A stretch of DNA of 64,000 nt, taken from the NCBI RefSeq assembly GCF_018457165.1, contig NZ_JAFMNX010000003.1:186001-250000 (forward strand), read 5' to 3'. Positions 37,656 to 46,876 of this stretch are shown here, one piece after another. The position numbers and the translations under genes were made by a program. Source of the stretch: Tianweitania aestuarii. Lineage in GTDB: Bacteria; Pseudomonadota; Alphaproteobacteria; Rhizobiales; Rhizobiaceae. The notes beneath the pieces are model-generated. The model was not told where the DNA came from, searched no databases, and worked only from the letters and a program-made list of their open reading frames with translations. The first letter of the stretch is position 1, and the number at the start of each line of letters is the position of its first letter.

Positions 37656-39047
37656 TCACATATGCAGGGCGTGACCGAGCGCCTTGAAGGCCGCTTCCTG
37701 CAAGGCTTCCCCGCGCGTGGGATGCGAATGGATCGTGCCGGCGATGTCTTCCAGGCAGGCGCCCATCTCGATCGCCAGGCCGAAGCCTGCCGCCATCTCC
37801 GAAATACCGGCACCGACCGCCTGAATGCCGAGAACGAGATGATTGTCCTTGCGCGCGACGATGCGGATGAAGCCGTCTTCGCGCTCCATCGTCATGGCAC
37901 GGCCATTGGCGCGGAACGGGAAGTTGGCCACGATCGTCTCGAACCCGGCCGCCTTCGCGTCTTCCGGCAGCAAACCGGCCGACACGATTTCCGGATCGGT
38001 GAAGCAGATCGCGGGAATGCAGCGCTTGTCCCAGCTCTCGTTCTTGCCGGCCAAGACGCCCGCCACGATCTCGCCCTGCGCCATCGCGCGATGCGCCAGC
38101 ATCGGTTCGCCGGTGACATCGCCGATGGCATACACACCGCGCATGGAAGTCTGGCAGCGATCGTCAACCTTGATGAAGGCGCGATCCATGTCGAGCGCGA
38201 GGTTTTCGAGACCGAGGCCGCGGGTGAAAGGACGCCGGCCGACCGTGACCAGGATCTTGTCGGCAGCGATCCGCTGATTGGCACCGGCGGCATCCCCCAC
38301 CTCGACCGAACCATCCCTGGCGCCAGTCACCTTGGCGCCGGTCAGAACGGTGATGCCGAGCTCGTCGAGCCGCTTTGTCACCGGTCCGGTGAGTTCGGCG
38401 TCGTAAAGCGGAAGGACGCGATCGGCCATTTCCACGATGGTGACGGCACTTCCGAGCTTGGAATAAGCGATGCCGAGCTCAAGCCCGATATAGCCGCCGC
38501 CCACCACGCAAAGCTTTCCCGGCACAGCGTCCAACGCCAGCGCGCCGGTCGAGGATATCACGTCATCGCCGAACGGCAGGAACGGCAGCTCGACCGACTC
38601 CGAACCGGTCGCGATGATAATGTTTTCGGCCGTAATCGTGTCGCTTTCGCCATCCGACCTCGCGACCTGAACGGTCTTGCCGTCCTTGAACGTCGCCGTG
38701 CCCTCGACCACCCGCACCTTGGCCTTGCGCAAAAGACCGGAAACGCCGCCGGTGAGCTTGTCGACCACGCCATCTTTCCAGGCCATCGCGGTCGGCAGAT
38801 CGACTTTGGGCGAGGACACGGAAATGCCGAGCGCATTGTTTCCCGTGAAACGATGCGCCAGTTCGAATTGTTCGGCGACATGGATCATCGCCTTGGAGGG
38901 GATGCAGCCGACATTGAGGCAGGTGCCGCCGACGCGTGCCGCTTCCACCAGGATCGTGTCGAGGCCGAGCTGGCCGGCGCGGATGCCCGCGACATAGCCA
39001 CCGGGACCGCCGCCGATCACCAGAACTTTGCAACGATGGTCGGTCAT
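37656..39047 (-). CDS. lpdA: Dihydrolipoamide dehydrogenase (E3)
   Basis: E3 reoxidises dihydrolipoamide with FAD and NAD in 2-oxoacid dehydrogenase complexes. The 463 residues have FAD motif [15 protein letters not shown], the redox disulfide [14 protein letters not shown], the NAD motif [12 protein letters not shown], and the active-site His/Glu in [14 protein letters not shown]. The ATG at 39047 ([10 protein letters not shown]) lies 2 bp after the bkdB stop, so it is translated with that E2 and probably belongs to the branched-chain complex. Confidence 0.96.
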   Translation of the reverse strand: MTDHRCKVLVIGGGPGGYVAGIRAGQLGLDTILVEAARVGGTCLNVGCIPSKAMIHVAEQFELAHRFTGNNALGISVSSPKVDLPTAMAWKDGVVDKLTGGVSGLLRKAKVRVVEGTATFKDGKTVQVARSDGESDTITAENIIIATGSESVELPFLPFGDDVISSTGALALDAVPGKLCVVGGGYIGLELGIAYSKLGSAVTIVEMADRVLPLYDAELTGPVTKRLDELGITVLTGAKVTGARDGSVEVGDAAGANQRIAADKILVTVGRRPFTRGLGLENLALDMDRAFIKVDDRCQTSMRGVYAIGDVTGEPMLAHRAMAQGEIVAGVLAGKNESWDKRCIPAICFTDPEIVSAGLLPEDAKAAGFETIVANFPFRANGRAMTMEREDGFIRIVARKDNHLVLGIQAVGAGISEMAAGFGLAIEMGACLEDIAGTIHSHPTRGEALQEAAFKALGHALHM

Positions 39048-39049
39048 GA

Positions 39050-40384
39050 TCAGCCCTCCATGAACAACAATGCGGGCTCTTCGAGCAGCTGCTTGATGCG
39101 CTGCACGAAGGTGGCCGCGTTCCAGCCATCGACGATGCGATGGTCGAAGGATGAGGACAGGTTCATCATCTGGCGCGGGATGAACTCGCGCCCGTCCCAC
39201 ATCGGGCGGATCTGCATCTTGTTGACACCGACGATGGCGACTTCCGGATGGTTGATGATCGGCGTGTGGACGAGACCGCCCAGCGCACCCAGCGAGGTGA
39301 TGGTGATGGTGGAACCGCGCAGTTCGTCGCGCGTGATCGAACCCTTGCGCGCCGCGTCCGCCAGCCGGTTCACTTCCGCCGCCGTGTCCCACAGATCGCG
39401 CGCTTCGCAATGCTTGACGTTGGCGACCATCAGACCGGTCGGCGTTTGCACGGCCATGCCGACATGCACGCCGCCATACTGATGCACGACGCCGGCTTCA
39501 TCGTCGAAGATCGCGTTCACCACCGGCTCGTCGCGGACAGCCAGCACCAGCGCCTTGATCAAGAAGGGCAGCAGGGTGAGCTTGGGCTGGTCGTCGCGCT
39601 TGGTCTTGTTCAGCGTTGCGCGCAGTTCCTCGACCTTGGTGACGTCGACTTCCTCGACATAGGTGATGTGCGGGATGTGCTTCTTCGAGGTCGACATCTT
39701 GTCGGCGATCATGCGGCGCAGGCCGACGACCTTGATATCCTTGACCGAAGTGTCCGCCGCCAGACCGCGCTTGGCGGAACCACCGCCGGGCCTTGCGCCC
39801 CTTTCGAAAACGGCATCGAGATCGGCATGGCTGATGCGGCCGGCGGGGCCAGTGCCCTGCACCTGGCGCAGATCGATGCCGGCATCTCTTGCCCGAGCGC
39901 GAACGGCTGGCGACGCCAGCGGCTTCTCGCCTTCCGCACGCGGAGCCGTCGCCGCGCCGGTCGAACCCGTCGAGGCCGGTTTCGCGGCAGGTGCCGGTGC
40001 TGGCTTTGCCGCCGCCTGCGCAACAGGCTCTGCCTTCGGCTCCGGCTTGGGCGCTTCATCAGCGGGAACGGCCGCATGCGCGCCGACCGGTTCGGACGCA
40101 ACCGGTTCCAACACAACCTCTTCTTCCGAAACATTGCCGGCGCCCGCCACTTCCAGACGAACCAGCTCGCTGCCGATCGCCATCTTGGAGCCGACTTCAC
40201 CGCCGAGCGACACCACCGTGCCATGCACGCTGGAGGGAATTTCCACCGTCGCCTTGTCGGTCATCACGGAAGCGATGACCTGATCCTCCTGCACCGCGTC
40301 ATCAACCGCGACGTGCCATTCAACGAGTTCCGCTTCCGCGATCCCCTCGCCGATATCCGGCATCTTGATCCTGAGAATACCCAT
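39050..40384 (-). CDS. bkdB: Branched-chain 2-oxoacid dehydrogenase E2 (lipoamide acyltransferase)
   Basis: This 444-residue E2 has a lipoyl domain with Lys 44 in [11 protein letters not shown], an Ala/Pro-rich linker, an E3-binding domain ([15 protein letters not shown]...[14 protein letters not shown]), and a catalytic domain ending in [14 protein letters not shown] with the active-site His-Asp. [18 protein letters not shown] is characteristic of branched-chain E2. GGAG precedes the ATG at 40384. Upstream on the same strand is a TRAP transporter gene rather than the E1 genes that usually precede bkdB. Confidence 0.93.
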   Translation of the reverse strand: MGILRIKMPDIGEGIAEAELVEWHVAVDDAVQEDQVIASVMTDKATVEIPSSVHGTVVSLGGEVGSKMAIGSELVRLEVAGAGNVSEEEVVLEPVASEPVGAHAAVPADEAPKPEPKAEPVAQAAAKPAPAPAAKPASTGSTGAATAPRAEGEKPLASPAVRARARDAGIDLRQVQGTGPAGRISHADLDAVFERGARPGGGSAKRGLAADTSVKDIKVVGLRRMIADKMSTSKKHIPHITYVEEVDVTKVEELRATLNKTKRDDQPKLTLLPFLIKALVLAVRDEPVVNAIFDDEAGVVHQYGGVHVGMAVQTPTGLMVANVKHCEARDLWDTAAEVNRLADAARKGSITRDELRGSTITITSLGALGGLVHTPIINHPEVAIVGVNKMQIRPMWDGREFIPRQMMNLSSSFDHRIVDGWNAATFVQRIKQLLEEPALLFMEG

Positions 40385-40523
40385 GCGCTCCACCCTTCCC
40401 AAGGCCACTCGATCAAACGAGCTTCCCTTGCATCCTATCCCGATGCAAGCCGGAAAGACTTTCTTTTGATGCGGCTAGGCGGTCACGCAGCAGAAGGATC
40501 TTTGCTGCAAAGATCGATCAACA

Positions 40524-40566
40524 GAAGAAAACCACTGCGCCTGCGGGCAATGCAGCAGGCGCAGTT
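40524..40566 (-). terminator. Terminator after TRAP substrate-binding gene
   Basis: ACTGCGCCTGC (40534-40544) and GCAGGCGCAGT (40555-40565) pair perfectly around a 10-base loop. On the minus strand it is followed by GGTTTTCTTCTG. A second small hairpin (GGGATGCC 40575-40582 with GGCATCCC 40591-40598) precedes it. Together they insulate bkdB-lpdA from the gene upstream. Confidence 0.8.
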
Positions 40567-40604
40567 GTGTCGAGGGGATGCCGATCGCGCGGCATCCCTT
40601 CTGC

Positions 40605-41717
40605 TTACTTGGCCGGCTGCTGCGCCTGAGCCTGTGACGATGCGAACGTGTCGAACGGAATTTCCGCGACGCGTGCCCAAACGCCCTGCTTCTGCGAGTA
40701 AGGCAGCCAGTTGTCGTAGAACTTCTTGAACTTCGGATTGCTCGCCGCATACTCCGTGTAGAGCTTGCGCGACTCTTCAAGGGCCGCCTTCAACACGTCC
40801 TGCGGGAACGGGCGAAGCTGCGCGCCGGCGCCGACCAGACGATAAAGCGCATCGGGATTGTTGGCGTCGTATTTGGCCAGGCAGTGCGACATGGCTTCGG
40901 ACGCAGCCGCTTCGAGGGCTGCCTGATAAGGCTTCGGCAGCTCGTTCCACTTGTCGAGGTTGATGGCCAGCATGACGTTGGCCGTGCCTTCCCACCAGCC
41001 GGGATAATAATAGAACGGCGCGACCTTCTGCAGACCGAGCTTTTCGTCGTCGTAAGGACCAGAGAACTCGGCCGCATCGATCGTGCCACGTTCGAGCGAC
41101 GGATAGATGTCGCCGCCGCCGATCACCTGCGGCACGACGCCAAGACGCGACAGGATCGTGCCGCCGAGGCCCGCGATGCGCATCTTGAGACCCTTGAGAT
41201 CTTCGAGCGACTTGATCTCCTTGCGATACCAGCCACCCATCTGAGCGCCGGTATTGCCCGACGGGATTGCATGAATGTTGTAGTCCTTCATGAACTCGTT
41301 CACGAGCTCGCGGCCGCCGCCGTAATAAAGCCAGCTGATATGCTGGCGCGTGTTGAGGCCGAATGGCAGCGAGGTGTCGAAGGCGAAGGTCGGATCCTTG
41401 CCGATCGAAAAGGACGACAGCGTGTGGGCGCATTCCACCGTGCCGGCCGTGACGGCGTCGGTTGCCTGCAGCGCCGGCACGATTTCGCCGGCGGCAAAAG
41501 GCTGAATGGTGAAGTTGCCTTCGGTCAGTTCCGAAACGCGCTTCGAGACATCCGTGCTGATGCCGTACAGCGTATCGAGGCTCTTCGGATAAGCGGATGT
41601 CAGGCGCCAGCTGACCTTCGGCATCGACTGCGCGATGGCCGGTGCCGCCAAAACGGAAGCAGTTGCGGCCGCAGCACCTGCGCTGCCGGCTTTGCGGAAA
41701 AATGAACGACGATCCAT
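40605..41717 (-). CDS. TRAP transporter substrate-binding protein (DctP family)
   Basis: This 370-residue periplasmic binding protein has a Tat-type signal (DRRSFFRKAGSAGAAAATAS, ending in APAIAQS). Family features include WRLTSAYPKSLDTLYG, GEIVPALQATDAV, EIKSLEDLKGLKMRIAGLGG and YPSLERGTIDAAEFSGPYDD. The last resembles the DctP subfamily that binds 2-oxoacids (TakP-like), but that is tentative. GGGAGGAC precedes the ATG. No membrane subunits (dctQ/dctM) lie beside it in this window. Confidence 0.92.
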   Translation of the reverse strand: MDRRSFFRKAGSAGAAAATASVLAAPAIAQSMPKVSWRLTSAYPKSLDTLYGISTDVSKRVSELTEGNFTIQPFAAGEIVPALQATDAVTAGTVECAHTLSSFSIGKDPTFAFDTSLPFGLNTRQHISWLYYGGGRELVNEFMKDYNIHAIPSGNTGAQMGGWYRKEIKSLEDLKGLKMRIAGLGGTILSRLGVVPQVIGGGDIYPSLERGTIDAAEFSGPYDDEKLGLQKVAPFYYYPGWWEGTANVMLAINLDKWNELPKPYQAALEAAASEAMSHCLAKYDANNPDALYRLVGAGAQLRPFPQDVLKAALEESRKLYTEYAASNPKFKKFYDNWLPYSQKQGVWARVAEIPFDTFASSQAQAQQPAK

Positions 41718-41880
41718 AGTGTCCTCCCCTGGGTGACGATGAATGATCAAACCAGCGGTGCCGGGTTCCTCCCGCACCTGCTCCCTTCTTGATTACGCCG
41801 CCGCCGGGAGCCTGCCTAGGCTGAAACAACAAAAACCCGTTCGGCCAGGCTGCTCCCAGTTCTCGGCGCGATTCCTGGCC

Positions 41881-43065
41881 TCAACCCGGCTGGCGCTGTG
41901 CCCAGAGCGGATCGCCGGCAACCTCCGCCGCGTGTTCGCCGAGACGTGGGCTTGGCCGCGGATCGGCCATCGGCTGGCCGTTGATCAGAAGCGGCGTGCG
42001 CACGCCCGGAATGCTGCCGCTTGCCGCCGCGTCGCTCGGCAGATCGAGCCGCAAACCGCGATGCTGGACCTGCGGATCATCGAATACGTCGCCGATCGTG
42101 TTGATCGGGCCGCCCGGTACGGTCGCGCCTTCCAAACGCTTGAGCAGCGTGTCGCGATCAAAGCGCAGCGTGGCGGCGGTCAGCGCCGGCACCAGCTCGC
42201 CCCGGTTCTTTACCCGCAAAGCGTTGGTTTGGTACTCCGCTGCTTCAGCCAGATCCGGCCGGTCGAGTGCCCCGCAAAGGCGGCGAAACTGCCCGTCATT
42301 GCCAACCGCGATGATGACATGGCCGTCTGCAACGGGGAAAACCTCATAAGGCGTGATGTTGGGATGGGCGTTGCCCAGCCGCTGCGGCGACTTGCCGGAC
42401 ACCAGATAGTTCATCGCCTGATTGGCGAGCACGGCCACCTGGCTGTCCATCAAGGCGCAGTCGATATAAGCGCCCTCGCCGGTTTCATCGCGCTTGCGCA
42501 AGGAAGCCAGAATGCCGATTGTGGCGTACAGACCCGAAAACAGATCGGCCATCGCATAACCGGTCTTGGTCGGCTGTCCTTCCGGATCGCCGGTGATCGA
42601 CATGGCGCCTGCCATGCCCTGGATCAGGAAGTCATAACCGGCGCGGCTGGCATAAGGACCGTCCTGCCCAAAGCCGGTGATGGAGCAATAGATCAGGCGC
42701 GGATTGACCTCTTTCAGGCTGGCGTGATCCAGCCCGTATTTCTTCAACCCACCGACCTTGAAGTTCTCGATCACCACATCGGCCTGGGATGCGAGCTGGC
42801 GCACGGTGGCCTGGCCTTCCGGCGTCGTGAAATCGGCCGTGATCGAGCGCTTGCCGCGGTTGCAGGCATGAAAATAGGCCGCCGACAGATTGCCGCCGTC
42901 TGCCGCTTCCACGAAGGGCGGCCCCCAGGTGCGGGTGTCGTCGCCTTCCGGGCTTTCCACCTTCACGACATCGGCGCCGAGATCGGCCAGCGTTTGTCCG
43001 GCCCAAGGCCCGGCGAGAATGCGGGCAAGTTCAAGAACCTTGAGACCTTCAAGCGGACGCGACAT
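41881..43065 (-). CDS. CaiB/BaiF family III CoA-transferase
   Basis: This 394-residue enzyme moves CoA between carboxylic acids. It has the family opening RPLEGLKVLELARILAGPWAGQTLADLGADVVKVE, CNRGKRSI, the catalytic Asp region GYAMADLFSGLYATIGILASL, and NAHPNITPYEVFPVADG. The donor and acceptor acids cannot be inferred; succinyl-CoA with a dicarboxylate is common. The ATG at 43065 has GGAG eight bases upstream; the frame also opens with TTG one codon earlier. It lies 18 bp after glpD, so the two are probably one transcript. Confidence 0.92.
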   Translation of the reverse strand: MSRPLEGLKVLELARILAGPWAGQTLADLGADVVKVESPEGDDTRTWGPPFVEAADGGNLSAAYFHACNRGKRSITADFTTPEGQATVRQLASQADVVIENFKVGGLKKYGLDHASLKEVNPRLIYCSITGFGQDGPYASRAGYDFLIQGMAGAMSITGDPEGQPTKTGYAMADLFSGLYATIGILASLRKRDETGEGAYIDCALMDSQVAVLANQAMNYLVSGKSPQRLGNAHPNITPYEVFPVADGHVIIAVGNDGQFRRLCGALDRPDLAEAAEYQTNALRVKNRGELVPALTAATLRFDRDTLLKRLEGATVPGGPINTIGDVFDDPQVQHRGLRLDLPSDAAASGSIPGVRTPLLINGQPMADPRPSPRLGEHAAEVAGDPLWAQRQPG

Positions 43066-43083
43066 CAAACAAACTCCAGAAAT

Positions 43084-44796
43084 TCAGTCAGGCAGGCCGG
43101 CATGAACCGGCATGCGGTGGCGGGTGTGCAGCAGCGCGACGGTGGATGCAATCTCCGCGTCGCGGAACGCTGCATCCCAGCCCAATGCTTGTTGAAGCAC
43201 TTCAGCCACTTCCCGCACCGCGGCTTCATCGGCCACACCTTCGAAGCCCATCAGCGAGCGGCGCAGAACCACATCTTCGAGCCGCACGACACGCTCGTTT
43301 TTGGCGATCCAGGCGATTTCCTGGCGCGAATACAGCGGCGCATGGACCAGTGGCGTGTCGCCTTCCTGCTTGAGCCAGGCGGCGACGATCTTGGCGGTCG
43401 TGCCGTAACGCTCAACCAGAACACCGACCCGCTCGCGCGACACACCGCTGCTTTGGGCGATGCTGGTTTCGAGAAGCGCAAGGCCCTTTTCGTCGCGCGG
43501 ATATCCGACGCCGCCGCCGATCGGGATGGATTCGGTCTTGGTTTTGCGTGGCAGCTTCAGCCGGGTCAGAACCGCATCCGCGATCTGCTCGGCGCAGGCG
43601 CGATAGGTCGTCCATTTGCCGCCAATCAGGGTCAGCACCGGAGCATCGCGCTCGCCTGCCGGTTCATAGACCTTGAGCACATGGTCGCGGCTGATCGCGC
43701 CCGATGCGCCGCCCGATGTATGCGGCAACGGCCGCACGCCGGCATAAGCGAAGGTGATGTCCTCACGCTTGCAGTTGGACTGCGGCATCACGGAACGCAG
43801 CACATCGAACAGATAATCGATCTCGGCATCCGTGGTGTCGCGATCATCGGGCTTGTCGGTGCGCAGATCGGTTGTACCGAGCAGAACGTGGTCCACATCC
43901 AGCGCGTAGATCAAACAGGCGCGGTGATCCGGCGTTTCGAAATACAGCATGGTTTCGCCGAGCGAGGCCGCGAGATCGGGCCGCGCCAGAACGAGGTGCG
44001 AACCACGCGTGCCGCCAACCAGCCCTTCATTGATGCCGAGATTGGCATCGACGCTGTCGATCCAGGCACCGGCGCAGTTCACGATCAGCCTGAACCGCCG
44101 CTTGATCGTGCTGTTATCGGTTTCGTCGCGCAGAATGGCTTCACCATCGGCGAACCCGGCAAGCTTCATGTAGTTGATGCCGACCGAGCCGGCGCAATCC
44201 TTTTCCGCGTCGGCCACGAGCTCCAGCGTCAGCCGCTCCGGGCTCTCGATCTTGGCGTCGTAATATTCGGCGACGATGCGCGTTTCTTCCGTCAAACCCG
44301 GCATCGTCTTCAGCGCCTCATCGCGGCGGATCAGCCGGTGCTTGGGCATGGAACGGTGCTGCCAGGAGAAGCTGTCGAAGAAGGCGAGACCGAATTTCAG
44401 GATCAGCGCGCCCTTCGGTCCCGGATCCTTCACCAGCCGCATGAAGCGCAGGGCTGCCTGCACCGTGCCGCCGGCCCAGGACAAGGCGGGCACCCAGACC
44501 TTCAACGGCTTTACCTGATGCGGCGCGTTGAGAAGAAGGCGGTCGCGCTCTTCCACTGATTCGCGCACCAGCTTGAACTCGCCCTGTTCCAGATAACGGA
44601 TGCCGCCATGGATCAATCGCGAGGGTGCTGCACTCGTGCCGCTGGAAAAATCGGCCATGTCGACCAGCGTCGCGGCCACGCCCTGCGCTGCAAGATCGCG
44701 CAACACGCCGACGCCATTGATGCCACCGCCGACGATCAGGATATCGCCCGTGTCACCGGATCTCAGTTTCTGGAGCACATCCGCTCTGCTTTGCAT
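43084..44796 (-). CDS. glpD: Glycerol-3-phosphate dehydrogenase (FAD-dependent) GlpD
   Basis: GlpD oxidises glycerol-3-phosphate to dihydroxyacetone phosphate at the inner membrane and feeds quinone. The 570 residues have the FAD motif GDILIVGGGINGVGVLRDLA, SSGTSAAPSRLIHGGIRYLEQ, LLGTTDLRTDKPDDRDTT, PLIGGKWTTYR-like TLIGGKWTTYR, and the C-terminal DAO accessory domain. The usual glpF/glpK neighbours are absent. It heads a minus-strand group with the CoA-transferase and possibly the TRAP gene. Confidence 0.96.
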   Translation of the reverse strand: MQSRADVLQKLRSGDTGDILIVGGGINGVGVLRDLAAQGVAATLVDMADFSSGTSAAPSRLIHGGIRYLEQGEFKLVRESVEERDRLLLNAPHQVKPLKVWVPALSWAGGTVQAALRFMRLVKDPGPKGALILKFGLAFFDSFSWQHRSMPKHRLIRRDEALKTMPGLTEETRIVAEYYDAKIESPERLTLELVADAEKDCAGSVGINYMKLAGFADGEAILRDETDNSTIKRRFRLIVNCAGAWIDSVDANLGINEGLVGGTRGSHLVLARPDLAASLGETMLYFETPDHRACLIYALDVDHVLLGTTDLRTDKPDDRDTTDAEIDYLFDVLRSVMPQSNCKREDITFAYAGVRPLPHTSGGASGAISRDHVLKVYEPAGERDAPVLTLIGGKWTTYRACAEQIADAVLTRLKLPRKTKTESIPIGGGVGYPRDEKGLALLETSIAQSSGVSRERVGVLVERYGTTAKIVAAWLKQEGDTPLVHAPLYSRQEIAWIAKNERVVRLEDVVLRRSLMGFEGVADEAAVREVAEVLQQALGWDAAFRDAEIASTVALLHTRHRMPVHAGLPD

Positions 44797-45006
44797 GGCA
44801 CCACCGTTCGCCGCTTTGTTGCAGTTCTATAAAGGGCTTCGGCGCGGGAAAGAAGCGCTTCGCTGGTTCAGCCTTCAGCCGAAACGTTCTTCCAGATCGG
44901 CCAAGCCGATGGGCCTGTGCGACAAATTGGCTTCCCCCTTCAACGCAATGGCTTTAAGGGCTTGGCTCGCGCAGCTTCCGCGCCGTTCTTGCGAGCTTGT
45001 TTTCCC

Positions 45007-46245
45007 ATGCAGATTGATCAGACCGCACCAGAAGCGCGCTTCGCTGCGTTTCATCACGGCGCTTTTCTTCGCTACTGGGCAGCGCGCTTCCTCACCACCT
45101 TCGCAACACAGATCGTTTCCGTGTCGGTCGGCTGGCAGATCTATGATCTGACCCGCGACCCGTTCGATCTGGGTCTGGTCGGCATCATCCAGTTCCTGCC
45201 CTCGCTGCTGCTCGTCCTGGTGACCGGTGCGGTTGCCGATCGCTTCGGCCGCCGCTTGGTGATGGGCTTGGCCGCGCTGCTTGAAGCCTTCTGCGCGCTC
45301 GCCCTTTTGTTGCTGACCTGGCATGGCCTCACGGGTCCTGCCGGCATTTTCGTGCTGCTGGCCGTGTTCGGCATTGCCCGCGCCTTTTTCGGCCCGGCTT
45401 CCGCCTCGCTCGTTGCCAACCTCGTGCCGGCCGAGACATTCGCAAATGCGGTCGCCTGGAACTCCTCAGCCTGGCAAACGGCGACGATCGTCGGGCCTGT
45501 CGCCGGCGGTCTGCTTTATGGCTTCAACCCCGAAGTCGCCTACGCCACCGCCGCCGTTCTGATGCTGGCTGCGACCTTCCTGGTGTTTTCGATTCCCAAG
45601 CCGGCGCAAAAGATCACGGGCGAAAAGCCCACCACAGAAACGCTGTTTGCCGGCTTCCGCTATATCTGGGGTGAAAAGGTCGTGCTCGGCGCGATCTCGC
45701 TCGATCTGTTCGCCGTGCTGCTCAGCGGCGCGGTGGCGCTGCTGCCGGTTTATGCCCGCGACATTCTCGATCTCGGGCCATGGGGCCTCGGTCTGCTGCG
45801 CGCTGCGCCCGGCGTTGGTGCGATCCTCGTTGCCGTATGGCTCGCCGGCCATCCGATCCGCGACCATGCCGGCATCATCATGTTCGTCTTCGTGGCCCTG
45901 TTCGGTCTGGTGACGATCGTGTTCGGCGTGTCGACCACCACCTGGGTGTCGATCGTCGCGCTCGCCCTGCTCGGCGCCACCGACATGGTGAGTGTGTATA
46001 TTCGCGAAACGCTGATCCAGCTTTGGACGCCCGATCAGGTGCGTGGTCGCGTCAATGCGGTGAACAATGTCTTTGTGGGCGCGTCCAACGAGCTCGGAGA
46101 ATTCCGCGCCGGCACGATGGCGGCGCTGATCGGCACGATGCCGGCTGTCGTGTTCGGCGGTGTCGGTGCGATCGCAGTGGCGGGTATCTGGGCCTGGACC
46201 TTCCCGCAGCTACGCAAGACGCGCCACCTAAACGGGCGCGTTTAA
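45007..46245 (+). CDS. MFS transporter, EntS/DHA3-like
   Basis: This 412-residue, 12-helix transporter has FLTTFATQIVSVSVGWQIYDLTRDPFDLGLVGIIQFLPSL and VADRFGRRLVMG, the pattern of the EntS/DHA3 class of exporters (siderophores, macrolides). RGRVNAVNNVFVGASNELGEFRAG in the second half is also typical. The ATG at 45007 was chosen because the first helix follows it; the frame is open 30 codons upstream. It stands alone, divergent from glpD. Substrate unknown. Confidence 0.88.
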   Translation: MQIDQTAPEARFAAFHHGAFLRYWAARFLTTFATQIVSVSVGWQIYDLTRDPFDLGLVGIIQFLPSLLLVLVTGAVADRFGRRLVMGLAALLEAFCALALLLLTWHGLTGPAGIFVLLAVFGIARAFFGPASASLVANLVPAETFANAVAWNSSAWQTATIVGPVAGGLLYGFNPEVAYATAAVLMLAATFLVFSIPKPAQKITGEKPTTETLFAGFRYIWGEKVVLGAISLDLFAVLLSGAVALLPVYARDILDLGPWGLGLLRAAPGVGAILVAVWLAGHPIRDHAGIIMFVFVALFGLVTIVFGVSTTTWVSIVALALLGATDMVSVYIRETLIQLWTPDQVRGRVNAVNNVFVGASNELGEFRAGTMAALIGTMPAVVFGGVGAIAVAGIWAWTFPQLRKTRHLNGRV

Positions 46246-46253
46246 ACCCCAGA

Positions 46254-46739
46254 TTAGCTGTCGTCGCGCTCAGCCATCGCATCCAACGTCGGCGTTTTTC
46301 CGCCGGCGCGGGTGCGCGCTTCGGTGCGGGTGCGGCTGTCAACGCCCATCAGTTCGGCAACACGCCACACCGTGTTGTCTTCCAGCTCATGCACTTCGCC
46401 ATCGGCGAACACGACCTGCCACATCAACTCGATGAAACGCACGCGCTGCTCTTCGTCGAGCTGACGCATCAACACGCTGGTAAAGCCGTAGAGATCGACG
46501 GCTTCGCGTTCGGCTTCCTCGCCGGCCGCCAAAATCGCGTCGAGCTCACTGCCTTGGAGGCCGAAGCGCTTGCTCAGCGCCTGATGCAGAACGCTGTGCT
46601 CGTCTTCGCTGCGCACGCCATCGGCATCCATCACATGCAGAAGAAGTGCCGTCGCGGCGACACGCGGATCGTCTTCCGTGATGCCCTTTTCAGCACCGCC
46701 GCCAAGGCCTTGAAGGAAGGAAACCAGCCGTTCGAACAT
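46254..46739 (-). CDS. TerB-like protein
   Basis: This 161-residue helical protein belongs to the tellurite-resistance TerB/DjlA-N family: DPRVAATALLLHVMDADGVRSEDEHSVLHQALSKRFG, and RFIELMWQVVFADGEVHELEDNTVWRVAELMGV with the acidic D-x-D/E turns that bind metal. Members without ter genes nearby, such as this one, have no assigned role. The ATG at 46739 has AAGGGG upstream. It is convergent with the MFS gene and 137 bp from the hemY stop. Confidence 0.85.
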   Translation of the reverse strand: MFERLVSFLQGLGGGAEKGITEDDPRVAATALLLHVMDADGVRSEDEHSVLHQALSKRFGLQGSELDAILAAGEEAEREAVDLYGFTSVLMRQLDEEQRVRFIELMWQVVFADGEVHELEDNTVWRVAELMGVDSRTRTEARTRAGGKTPTLDAMAERDDS

Positions 46740-46796
46740 CCGTGCACCCCTTGGGAGCTTAAGCTCTTCGTTGTTCAAACAACCTAGGAACGCAAA

Positions 46797-46820
46797 GGAG
46801 GGGCGACAATGCGCCCCTCC
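46797..46820. terminator. Hairpin between hemY and terB-like gene
   Basis: GGAGGGGCG (46797-46805) pairs with CGCCCCTCC (46812-46820) around a six-base loop. Only three T follow on the minus strand, so termination of the hemY operon here is likely but weakly supported. Confidence 0.55.
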
Positions 46821-46876
46821 CAACAAAGATCAGCCTGCGGCCTGGAAGCCACAAGGAAGGTTAACGGCGTTTGCCC

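Noticed and set aside
37662-39482. Open frame of 606 codons on the plus strand
   Set aside because: It is antisense to lpdA, whose motifs are intact.
41743-44559. Open frame of 938 codons on the plus strand
   Set aside because: It is antisense to the CoA-transferase and glpD genes. High G+C at third codon positions keeps antisense frames open; the peptide is His/Arg-rich and resembles no family.
46254-46739. Tellurite resistance locus
   Set aside because: Only a TerB-like protein is present; no other ter genes occur around it.
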